A stretch of DNA of 64,000 nt from Mucilaginibacter sp. (GTDB lineage Bacteria > Bacteroidota > Bacteroidia > Sphingobacteriales > Sphingobacteriaceae): the NCBI GenBank assembly GCA_031292485.1, contig JARLHA010000008.1, positions 62,001-126,000 of the forward strand, read 5' to 3'. The translations under genes and the position numbers were made by a program. Numbering within the stretch: the first letter of the stretch is position 1; every line of letters begins with the position of its first letter. Positions 25,933-33,970 of this stretch are shown here, piece by piece. Under the pieces are notes generated by a model. It was given only the letters and a program-made list of their open reading frames with translations. It had not been told where the DNA came from and made no database searches.

Positions 25933-27297
25933 TCATCCACCCACCTGCGCAAACGACAATATAAACGCGGCCCCCATCCCCTCGGTTGATTGCACCTGGA
26001 TATTGCCTTTATGCAACAGCATAATCTGTTTGCATAGGCTGAGCCCTATGCCGCTGCCGTTTTTGCGGGTACTGAAGAAGGGGATAAATATTTTGTCGAG
26101 CAGTTCAGGCGGCATGCCCATGCCGTTATCGGCTATTTTTACCAGGGTTTTGTTATTGCTGGTAATTTCGGCAGACAGGGTAATGCGCGGGTTTTCGCGC
26201 TCTTTAACGGCCTCCACGGCGTTTACCAGCAGGTTGATCATCACCTGTTCTAATAAATTATGGTCGGCTTCGATAGCCAGGGTTGGGTCGCGCAGGATGA
26301 TCTCCAGTTCGATATGTTTTTTTTCTAGCGACGGCCGCATCAGGCTGTTCAGGTTCTCAAACAGGTTGCGCACCAGTATTTTGGTCAGGTCAAGCTTGGT
26401 GATCTTGTTCAGACTGCGGTAACTTTCGGTAAATTTCAGCAGACCCTCGCTGCGGCGTTTAATGGTATCAATGCCCAGTTCAAGGTCCTCCAGTTCGCTG
26501 CTTACCGGGCTGTTTTTAATTTCCGGGCTTTGCAGGCGGTTTTTCATGGTGTCGGCAAGCGAGGATATCGGCGCCACCGAGTTCATAATCTCGTGTGTCA
26601 TCACGCTCAGTAGCTTTTGCCAGGCTTTTGATTCCGTTTCATCCAATGCCTCGCTCACGTTTTGGAAGGCAATCAGCTTATATATCTTATCGTCGCTGCG
26701 CAGCATGCTGGCAGTTACCAGTATTTTTACCAGCTGCTGGTTGCGGGTAATCGTAATGATCCTGGCGTCGCCGGTTTTTAGCCTGATGATTTCCGCATAT
26801 AAACCAGGCTCCCGTTTTTCAAGGGAATGGATGGTTTTAAGATAGGGGACCCCCAGCAGGTTTTTAAAAGCTTCGTTTATCCAGCCGGTTTCGCCGGTTT
26901 CCTGCTCGTACGATAAGATGCCCGTATCCACCAGTTCCAGTATCTTTTGCAGGTAATGGTATTGCGTTTCGCGCTCGCGGCTGATCAGTTTAAAGGTGGT
27001 GTTAATCTCGTTAAAGCCTTTACGTAGTGGCTTTAACTCGTTTGGCGCTTTGCGCACATCAAAATGTCGCGAAAAATCGCGGTAATGGATGGATTCAACA
27101 AACTGGCTCACCTCGTCCTGTGCTTTCTTCTGAAAACGGATCAAGTCTAACACCTCGTAAACCACCAGCGGCAACGTGATCACCAAAAAAATATAATATG
27201 CAGATCCCTTATCCACCAGCACCGAGGTTATGGTAAGGGTAATAAACATAATGATCACCCGCAGCACCAGCCGCCATTCGTATCGCTTAAATATCAT
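25933..27297 (-). CDS. NtrY-like membrane histidine kinase
   Basis: 454 residues. Two hydrophobic helices at the N-terminus (~10-28, ~33-52) anchor it, with almost no periplasmic loop, so it probably senses the membrane or cytoplasm. A PAS-like region follows (~110-220), then HisKA with phospho-acceptor His235 (SVMTHEIMNSVAP), and a HATPase domain (QVMINLLVNAVEA, DNGMGMP, GSGIGLSLCK). Its start overlaps the 3' end of the response regulator gene by 11 bp, so the two are translationally coupled. It should phosphorylate that NtrC-type regulator. It is divergent from the efflux array. Confidence 0.93.
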   Translation of the reverse strand: MIFKRYEWRLVLRVIIMFITLTITSVLVDKGSAYYIFLVITLPLVVYEVLDLIRFQKKAQDEVSQFVESIHYRDFSRHFDVRKAPNELKPLRKGFNEINTTFKLISRERETQYHYLQKILELVDTGILSYEQETGETGWINEAFKNLLGVPYLKTIHSLEKREPGLYAEIIRLKTGDARIITITRNQQLVKILVTASMLRSDDKIYKLIAFQNVSEALDETESKAWQKLLSVMTHEIMNSVAPISSLADTMKNRLQSPEIKNSPVSSELEDLELGIDTIKRRSEGLLKFTESYRSLNKITKLDLTKILVRNLFENLNSLMRPSLEKKHIELEIILRDPTLAIEADHNLLEQVMINLLVNAVEAVKERENPRITLSAEITSNNKTLVKIADNGMGMPPELLDKIFIPFFSTRKNGSGIGLSLCKQIMLLHKGNIQVQSTEGMGAAFILSFAQVGG

Positions 27298-28639
27298 ACT
27301 TGCTTAGTCTGCGGTAAAGGGCCGTGCGGGTTAAACCAAGTTCTTTGGCTGCCCGGGTAATATTGCCGTTATGTTTGTCAATCACCCTTAAAATAGCATT
27401 TTTTTCCATAATGCTCAGCGGGATATTATCGTCGTCGACAACAATGTCCGGCTGTGTTTCCAGTATCGAGAAGATCAGGTCGTCCGGCCGCAGGATATGG
27501 TCATCCGCCATAATAACCGCACGTTCTATGGTGTACTGCAGTTCCCTAACGTTACCCGGGTAATTATAGCCCTTTAACTTTAGCAGCGCGGCGGCGTCAA
27601 AATCAACCGACGGTTTCAGGTATTTGCTGGAATAAATTTTGGCAAAGTGCCGGGCCAGTATCACAATATCCTCGTTGCGTTTGCGCAAAGGCGGCATATT
27701 TATCTCAACGGTATTGATCCGGTAAATTAAATCTTTCCTGAACCGGTTCTCGTTGGCGAGTTCATATAACGGCAGGTTGGTTGCACATATCAAACGGATA
27801 TCAATATCAACCGCTTTATTAGTGCCCAGGCGGGTTACCTGCCGGTTTTGCAGCACCGTTAATAGTTTGGCCTGCTGCTGTAAGGATATATTGCCAATCT
27901 CGTCTAAAAACAAAGTGCCGCCTTCAGCATCTTCAAAACGGCCGGTGCGGTCCTCGCGGGCATCGGTGTATGCGCCTTTTTTATGGCCGAACAACTCGCT
28001 TTCAAATAAGGTATCCGTAAGTGCGCCCACATCTACTTTTACAAAAGGTTTATCGGCGCGCAGCGAACGTTCGTGAATGGCTTTGGCCATCAGGTCCTTG
28101 CCGGTACCGTTTTCGCCCAATATCAAAATATTGGCATCAGTGGGCGCAATTTTGTTTACCTTAAAAAAGATATCCTGCATTACTTCCGATTCACCCAGTA
28201 TGGAGGTCTGGCTGCCGCCTTTTGTTGTTGTTTTTATCGTTTTAACACCCTCTTTTTTATCCAGCAGTTCTTTGATGGTGTCAATCAGCTTTTCGTTATG
28301 CCATGGCTTTACAATAAAATCATTGGCGCCTTCTTTTAAGCTGCGTACGGCCAGGTCAATATCGCCATAAGCGGTGATCATGATCACGCAAACATTTGGC
28401 TTCCATTCTTTAACTTTCCGCAGCCAATACAATCCTTCGTTGCCGGTATTAATGGCGCTGTTAAAGTTCATATCAAGCAACACCAGGTCAACCTGGTTAC
28501 GCTGCAGCAGCCAGTTTAAATTTTCGGGATTTTTTTCAGTGATCACCTCGCCTGCTTCCGTTTTCAGCAATAGCTTAACAGCTGTAAGCACATCCGGGTC
28601 ATCGTCAACAATTAAAACAGTAGCTTTTTTTAGTATCAT
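27287..28639 (-). CDS. NtrC-family sigma-54-dependent response regulator
   Basis: 450 residues. Receiver domain 1-~115 with phospho-acceptor Asp56 and Lys111. The AAA+ domain ~145-380 has Walker A GENGTGKD (175-182), the sigma-54 contact loop GAYTDA (222-227; canonical GAFTGA) and Walker B GTLFLDE (241-247). A Fis-type helix-turn-helix is at the end (GNITRAAKELGLTRTALYRR). Such proteins bind upstream sites and activate RpoN promoters. The next rightward genes, the adaptor, ATPase and permease array, are the obvious targets. It is the first gene of the two-component operon. Confidence 0.95.
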   Translation of the reverse strand: MILKKATVLIVDDDPDVLTAVKLLLKTEAGEVITEKNPENLNWLLQRNQVDLVLLDMNFNSAINTGNEGLYWLRKVKEWKPNVCVIMITAYGDIDLAVRSLKEGANDFIVKPWHNEKLIDTIKELLDKKEGVKTIKTTTKGGSQTSILGESEVMQDIFFKVNKIAPTDANILILGENGTGKDLMAKAIHERSLRADKPFVKVDVGALTDTLFESELFGHKKGAYTDAREDRTGRFEDAEGGTLFLDEIGNISLQQQAKLLTVLQNRQVTRLGTNKAVDIDIRLICATNLPLYELANENRFRKDLIYRINTVEINMPPLRKRNEDIVILARHFAKIYSSKYLKPSVDFDAAALLKLKGYNYPGNVRELQYTIERAVIMADDHILRPDDLIFSILETQPDIVVDDDNIPLSIMEKNAILRVIDKHNGNITRAAKELGLTRTALYRRLSKYDI

Positions 28640-29084
28640 CTTTTTTTAGTCATTGGTCATTAGTCATTGGTCATTCGCATGTTGGAAGCTCGTAAAAGTG
28701 CCATAGTAATTATGGAATGCAAAATTGTAAATTTACTTGATTCAAATTGCCTGATTGACTGTTTAACCATGAACCGATATAATAAATAATGCAATTTTTA
28801 TGCAAATTGCATTACAGTGGTTAAATATGAACAATAAATTTTTATTATGCACAATTGACACATACTATTAACCTGTATACCAATAAACATATGCCTGTTT
28901 CCGCAAAACCAATGACTAATGACTAATGACCAATGACGCTATCGTCATTGTATCATAACCGTACACTTGCTGTAACAGAAGCGTACGCTTCGATCTCATA
29001 AATCAGCTTTAAATAGCTGAAAAACAGCTGATTAATTTGTGGCATATCTTTTTGTAATCATTCACCAAAATATAACATAATACT
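28640..29084. promoter_or_regulatory. divergent regulatory region between the NtrC-like gene and the efflux array
   Basis: 445 bp rich in symmetry. A 27-bp GTCATT-type repeat (28649-28675) recurs inverted at 28911-28937. An 8-bp inverted pair CAATGACG/CGTCATTG (28931-28950) has a 4-nt loop. A 14-bp perfect palindrome GAAGCGTACGCTTC lies at 28978-28991, and AATCAGCT/AGCTGATT at 29001-29033. A weak -24/-12-like TGGCATATCTTTTTGT lies at 29040-29055, just before the GTG start, but its -12 half does not fit well. NtrC-type enhancer sites are expected here; which palindrome is bound cannot be read from sequence. Confidence 0.5.
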
Positions 29085-30344
29085 GTGGACAGAAAAATTG
29101 AAAAAAAGACCTGGAGTACCAAACGAATTCTGATGATTACCGGAATAGCCGCCGGTGTTATACTGCTTACCTGGATGGTTTTAACAACAGTAGGGGGCAA
29201 AAGTAAACTGGATGTGGATACCGACAGACTAACGATCAGCGAAATAAAACGAGGGCCGTTCCAGGAGTTTATCCCCATCAACGGAACCGTGTTGCCGCTT
29301 ACTACCATTTACCTTGATGCTGCAGATGGCGGCCGGGTTGAACAAAAATATGTTGAAGACGGCGCGATCCTGAAAAAGGGTGATCCTATTTTAAGATTAT
29401 CTGATCCCGACCTGGAACTTCAATTGGCCGCCTCGCAAACCAACGTAACGGCCCAGCAGATCCAGATGCAGATAGCACAAAACCAGGCGCAGCAAAATAC
29501 CATCACCAAATTGCAAAATATGGCTGATGTGGAAAGTTCGTTTAAAGAGGCGGAAAGGTTATATAAACTTGATAAGGAGCTTTATGCAAAGAAAGCCATC
29601 GGCCTGCAGGATTACCAGATCGCCAAAAATGCGTATGATTATCAATCTCAAAAAAGGAACCTGACCAGGCAGATCCTGATCCAGGATACCGTGCTGGTTA
29701 AACAATCGGCAAGCCAATCCAAAGAGCAGATCGCCCAGATGAAGGGCGCGTTGACGGTGATGCAGGAAAAAGTTGCTGACCTTACTGTAAGAGCACCCGT
29801 TGATGGCCAGTTAACTTCACTGGACGCCGAAGTAGGACAAAGTAAAACTAAAGGGGAACATTTGGCACAAATCGACGTCTTATCAGGGTTTAAGGTGCAG
29901 GCGCAGGTTGAAGAGCACTATATTTCCCGCGTTATCCCCGGATTGACCGCTTATTATGTCGATAATGATAACCACAACTTTAAGCTGGTTGTTAAAAAGG
30001 TATACACACAGGTAACAAACGGGCAGTTTAACGTGGATATGCTTTTTGTGGGGGCAGTACCCAAAGGAATAAGAAAAGGACAAACCTTACAGATCAGGCT
30101 TGTATTTAGCGACGAAGTTCCTGCTTTATTATTGCCTAAAGGCGGCTTTTTCCAGCAAACAGGCGGCAACTGGATATTTAAACTGGCAGCGGATGGCAAA
30201 ACAGCTTATAAGGTTGATATCCAGATAAACAGGCAAAGCCCTGATTATTACGAATTGACATCAGGTTTAAAGGAGGGTGATAAAGTGATCACCTCAAGCT
30301 ACGAAACCTATGGAAACATAGAAGAACTGGTATTGAAGAAATAG
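29085..30344 (+). CDS. MacA/HlyD-like periplasmic adaptor
   Basis: 419 residues from a GTG start; no ATG precedes the membrane anchor, so GTG is preferred. A basic N-terminus is followed by one transmembrane helix (~14-33). Then come a lipoyl/biotinyl half-motif (LDAADGGRVEQKYVEDGAIL), a long Gln-rich coiled coil (~110-230), the second lipoyl half (VRAPVDGQLTSL) and beta-barrel/MP-proximal domains. This is the membrane-fusion protein that links an inner-membrane MacB-type pump to an outer-membrane channel. It opens the array; no TolC-like gene is present in the window. Confidence 0.92.
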   Translation: MDRKIEKKTWSTKRILMITGIAAGVILLTWMVLTTVGGKSKLDVDTDRLTISEIKRGPFQEFIPINGTVLPLTTIYLDAADGGRVEQKYVEDGAILKKGDPILRLSDPDLELQLAASQTNVTAQQIQMQIAQNQAQQNTITKLQNMADVESSFKEAERLYKLDKELYAKKAIGLQDYQIAKNAYDYQSQKRNLTRQILIQDTVLVKQSASQSKEQIAQMKGALTVMQEKVADLTVRAPVDGQLTSLDAEVGQSKTKGEHLAQIDVLSGFKVQAQVEEHYISRVIPGLTAYYVDNDNHNFKLVVKKVYTQVTNGQFNVDMLFVGAVPKGIRKGQTLQIRLVFSDEVPALLLPKGGFFQQTGGNWIFKLAADGKTAYKVDIQINRQSPDYYELTSGLKEGDKVITSSYETYGNIEELVLKK

Positions 30345-30445
30345 CGGGTTAGAGATTAGTGATTGGAGATTAGGAAAGAAAAGTTTTGGAAAATAAGTAA
30401 AGGATAATTAATTAAAAACTATAAATAAAAGTTCTTCACTCAAAA

Positions 30446-30453
30446 AAGGAGGT
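30446..30453 (+). promoter_or_regulatory. strong Shine-Dalgarno sequence of the ABC ATPase
   Basis: AAGGAGGT lies 7 nt before ATG 30461. Such a perfect match to the anti-SD is exceptional here, where most genes show none. It suggests high translation of the ATPase relative to the permeases. Confidence 0.75.
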
Positions 30454-30460
30454 AAGGATT

Positions 30461-31150
30461 ATGGAGGCACCAATGATAAAAATTACAGATCTTGAGAAAT
30501 TTTACCGCACTGAAGAGGTAGAAACGATCGCTTTAAACAAGCTTTCAATCGAAGTGAAAACCGGCGAGTTTGTTGCCATCATGGGCCCATCGGGCTGCGG
30601 CAAATCAACTTTGCTTAACATTTTGGGGATGCTTGACGATCCTGATGAAGGCAGCTACGTGTTCAATGGCGTGGAAGTTGCACACTTTACCGAGCGCAAA
30701 CGTGCCGATCTGCGCAAGCACAACATCGGCTTTGTGTTCCAGAGCTTTAACCTGATTGATGAGCTTACCGTTTTTGAAAACGTTGAGTTGCCGTTGATCT
30801 ATACCGGCGTGCCATCAGCCGAACGGGTAAAACGAGTTGAAGAAGTGCTGGATAAAATGCAGATCATGCATCGCCGTAACCATTACCCGCAGCAATTATC
30901 GGGTGGTCAGCAGCAGCGTGTGGCTATTGCCAGGGCCGTTGTAAACAAACCCAAACTGATCCTTGCGGATGAGCCCACCGGTAATTTGGACAGCAGCAAC
31001 GGTAACGATGTGATGGAACTGCTTACTGATCTGAACGAACAAGGCACTACCATTATAATGGTTACCCACTCTGAACATGATGCCCGTTACAGTCACCGTA
31101 TTATCCGCCTGCTCGACGGACAAACAGTGGTTGAGAATATAATGATATAA
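30461..31150 (+). CDS. MacB/LolD-type ABC transporter ATPase
   Basis: 229 residues, a complete stand-alone nucleotide-binding domain. Walker A GPSGCGKST (42-50), Q-loop FVFQSFNL (~91-98), signature LSGGQQQR (146-153), Walker B LILADE (166-171), D-loop GNLDS and H-loop THSEHD. It falls in the LolD/MacB/FtsE group, which powers FtsX-type permeases in mechanotransmission rather than classic transport. It is the only ATPase in the array and must serve some or all of the seven permeases that follow. Confidence 0.95.
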   Translation: MEAPMIKITDLEKFYRTEEVETIALNKLSIEVKTGEFVAIMGPSGCGKSTLLNILGMLDDPDEGSYVFNGVEVAHFTERKRADLRKHNIGFVFQSFNLIDELTVFENVELPLIYTGVPSAERVKRVEEVLDKMQIMHRRNHYPQQLSGGQQQRVAIARAVVNKPKLILADEPTGNLDSSNGNDVMELLTDLNEQGTTIIMVTHSEHDARYSHRIIRLLDGQTVVENIMI

Positions 31151-31443
31151 GTCCTAAGCCTCAAGTCTTAAGTTCTGAGTCAAATTCGACCTCAGACTTA
31201 AGACCCGGGAATTCCGACTTCAATAGAAGTTTATATAAGTTAAATAGTGCCTCCGCTAACCTCCTCCATTTTTGGAGGGGTTGGCTTGAGTGTTGCCCTT
31301 TTTTTTGGGTGAAAGGTTAAATGTAAATGTTTGAAAATTAGTAAGTTAATTATATTATGATGCTTTTAACTAATGATTTAATGACGCGATGCAAATGACG
31401 AATTCAATAATTCACTAAATCAATAATTCAATAATTGCCCCCC
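31151..31443. other. spacer between ATPase and first permease
   Basis: This ~290-bp spacer holds an imperfect inverted repeat (31165-31179 with 31191-31204, AGTCTTAAG-type), then a small CCTCC/GGAGG hairpin (about 31264-31279) that could attenuate transcription. A sigma-54-like element (31281-31297) follows, and then a copy of the ATGACGCGATGCAAATGA spacer word (31381-31398). The permease may therefore have its own promoter. Confidence 0.5.
31281..31297 (+). promoter_or_regulatory. candidate sigma-54 (-24/-12) promoter
   Basis: TTGGCTTGAGTGTTGCC has GG (31283-31284) and GC (31295-31296) exactly 10 nt apart, with TTGG and TTGC contexts as in the RpoN consensus. It lies about 150 bp before the first permease and downstream of an NtrC-type regulator locus. 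A chance match is possible. Confidence 0.45.
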
Positions 31444-33867
31444 ATGATACGAAACTACGTCAAAACCGCATTCCGCAGCCTGATGAAAAATAAGGGATTT
31501 ACCTTTATTAACGTATTGGGTCTTGCACTGGGGCTGGCAACTTGCCTGCTTATTGTCTTTTACGTGTTTGACGAGTTAAGTTATGATAGGTATAATGTAA
31601 AAGCCGACCGAATCTACCGGTTGAATAATGACATCAAATTCGGCGGTCTCGAAAATTCATACGCTATTACCCCTGCCCCGGCAGCAGCAGCTTTAAAAGG
31701 TGATTTCCCCGAAATAGAGCAGGTAGCCCGTTTGAGGAATCGTGGCGGCAACCAGGTAAAAAAAGGCACACAGGATATCCAGGAAGACCGGATGGTGTAC
31801 GCCGATAATTCGATATTTGATATATTTACCTTGCCGATGATCGCTGGCAACCCGGCGCGGGCGCTGGTAGATCCGCATACTATGGTGATCACAGAAGATA
31901 TGGCCAGGAAATATTTTGGCCGTGTTAATGTCATTGGACAAGTGTTAACGATAAATGATTCCGTTCAATTTAAAGTTACCGGCGTCATCAAAAACATACC
32001 CAAACAATCACATTTCCATTTCGACTTTTATATGTCGATGCCCACCATTGCTGAAAGTAAGTCAGCTGCCTGGTTCAGTAATAATTTCGGTACTTATATC
32101 CTTTTAAAACCCGGCGCCGATCCGAAAGTTTTTGCGGCGAAACTTAACGATTTTATGGCAAGGCATGCAGGCTCGCAATTACAGGCCATATTGCATATGG
32201 ATTTTAAAACACTCGAAAAAAGTGGCAGTTATTTCCGGCTCAGTATTATCCCGCTCACCAAAATTCATTTGCAATCCAACAGTGTCGACGAGATTGAAGC
32301 TAACGGGAGTATCTCCTACGTTTACATATTTTCGGCGACAGCTATTTTTATACTCCTTATTGCCTGCGTAAACTTCATGAATCTCTCCACGGCCCGCTCG
32401 GCAAACCGTGCCCGCGAGGTTGGGGTGCGCAAAGTGCTGGGTTCGCCACGTTCAGCGCTCATTGCCCAGTTTTTAACCGAATCGATATTGGTAACGCTGG
32501 TAGGAGCCATTATCGCAGTGTTGGCTGCATGGTCCATGCTTGGCTTGTTTAATCAAATGTCGGGTAAAGACCTGACGGTAACACCGCAGATATTAGGCTG
32601 GCTCATTCCCGCACTATTGATCATCATTTTAGTCGTCGGCTGCTTAGCGGGTTCATACCCTGCTTTGTTCCTGTCGGGTTTCCAGCCCATAAAAGTATTA
32701 AAAGGGAAATTGGCAGGGGGCTTTAAGGGCGGCATGCTGCGTAGTATTTTGGTAGTGGTTCAGTTTACCATATCCATTATCTTAATTGTGAGCACCATGG
32801 TCATCAGTAACCAGCTTAAATATATCCAAAGCAAGGATCTTGGCTACAATCGCGATCATGTATTGGTGATAAAAAACGTATGGGCGCTGGGCAACGCCGC
32901 CAAAACATTTAAGCAGGAAGTAAGGCAATTGGCAGGCGTTCAGGGCGCCACGCTTTCCAACGCGCTGCCAACCGACGAAAACGGCAATAGCACTACATAT
33001 TTTAAGGATCCGGTGATCGATCAAAAAAGGTCTGTATTAACCTTCGATTGGAATATCGATGAGGATTTTATTCCAACCCTCGGCATAAAGATGGCTGCAG
33101 GCCGTAACTTTTCAAAAGATATGGCGACAGACTCCACCGGGATTGTCATCAACGAAGCCTTTGCAAAACAATTGGGCTATGCAAATCCCGTTAACCAATT
33201 CCTCTATACCCCGGCCGATCAAATGGCCACAAAAACAACTAAGTATCATATTATCGGGGTAGTAAAAGATTTTAATTTTAAATCATTACGCACTAATGTT
33301 ACGCCGCTGGTTTTCGTTCTCGACCAAAATATTGGCGACCTGAGCGTACGCATCAATTCGGCAGACATTCCATCGCTGATGGCGAAGATAAAAGACCAAT
33401 GGAAAGGGCTGTCGCCAAACAGGCAATTCAGCTATGTGTTTATGGACGACAATTTTGATGCGCTTTACCGCTCGGAGGAGCGTATGGGGGCCATCTCAAT
33501 TGCCTTTACTTCGCTGGCCATCGTCATTGCCTGCCTCGGTTTGTTCGGGCTGGCTGCCTATGCCGCGGAACAGCGTATCAAAGAAATTGGCATCCGCAAG
33601 GTATTGGGTGCAGATATTTCAACCATCGTAAATATGCTTTCGAAAGATTTTATCAAGCTCGTACTGATTGCCATTGCTATTGCCGTCCCATTTGCATGGT
33701 GGGCAATGCATGGCTGGCTGCAGGGCTTTGCTTATAAGCAAAATATACAATGGTGGGTACCGGCCACCGCCGGCGTTTCGGCAATATTGATCGCCTTCCT
33801 CACCATCAGCTTCCAGGCTATAAAAGCAGCTTTAACAAACCCGGTGACGAGCCTCAGAAGTGAGTGA
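31444..33867 (+). CDS. FtsX/MacB-type ABC permease 1 of 7
   Basis: 807 residues from ATG 31444 (an upstream in-frame TTG adds three residues but is unlikely, since the paralogues begin M-I-x-N-Y). Layout: TM1 (~20-42), a periplasmic MacB-like domain (ARKYFG, VTGVIKNIP), three TMs with the FtsX motif RAREVGVRKVLG, then a second TM-periplasmic-3TM unit whose FtsX motif is RIKEIGIRKVLG, ending NPVTSLRSE. This is a duplicated 4-TM unit, about 8 TMs. It probably works with the upstream ATPase and adaptor in efflux or envelope-stress signalling. Confidence 0.93.
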   Translation: MIRNYVKTAFRSLMKNKGFTFINVLGLALGLATCLLIVFYVFDELSYDRYNVKADRIYRLNNDIKFGGLENSYAITPAPAAAALKGDFPEIEQVARLRNRGGNQVKKGTQDIQEDRMVYADNSIFDIFTLPMIAGNPARALVDPHTMVITEDMARKYFGRVNVIGQVLTINDSVQFKVTGVIKNIPKQSHFHFDFYMSMPTIAESKSAAWFSNNFGTYILLKPGADPKVFAAKLNDFMARHAGSQLQAILHMDFKTLEKSGSYFRLSIIPLTKIHLQSNSVDEIEANGSISYVYIFSATAIFILLIACVNFMNLSTARSANRAREVGVRKVLGSPRSALIAQFLTESILVTLVGAIIAVLAAWSMLGLFNQMSGKDLTVTPQILGWLIPALLIIILVVGCLAGSYPALFLSGFQPIKVLKGKLAGGFKGGMLRSILVVVQFTISIILIVSTMVISNQLKYIQSKDLGYNRDHVLVIKNVWALGNAAKTFKQEVRQLAGVQGATLSNALPTDENGNSTTYFKDPVIDQKRSVLTFDWNIDEDFIPTLGIKMAAGRNFSKDMATDSTGIVINEAFAKQLGYANPVNQFLYTPADQMATKTTKYHIIGVVKDFNFKSLRTNVTPLVFVLDQNIGDLSVRINSADIPSLMAKIKDQWKGLSPNRQFSYVFMDDNFDALYRSEERMGAISIAFTSLAIVIACLGLFGLAAYAAEQRIKEIGIRKVLGADISTIVNMLSKDFIKLVLIAIAIAVPFAWWAMHGWLQGFAYKQNIQWWVPATAGVSAILIAFLTISFQAIKAALTNPVTSLRSE

Positions 33868-33970
33868 AAGAGTGATTACGTCGTTAGTCCTGAAACGCGG
33901 CGTAGCAGTCGAACAATGACATAATGACGCGAAGCAAATGATCTGTGAACTAATGAACTAATATACCACC

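Noticed and set aside
29040..29055. Sigma-54 promoter directly before the adaptor gene
   Set aside because: TGGCATATCTTTTTGT has a good -24 half but TG instead of GC at the -12 position; kept only as a weak possibility in the regulatory-region entry.
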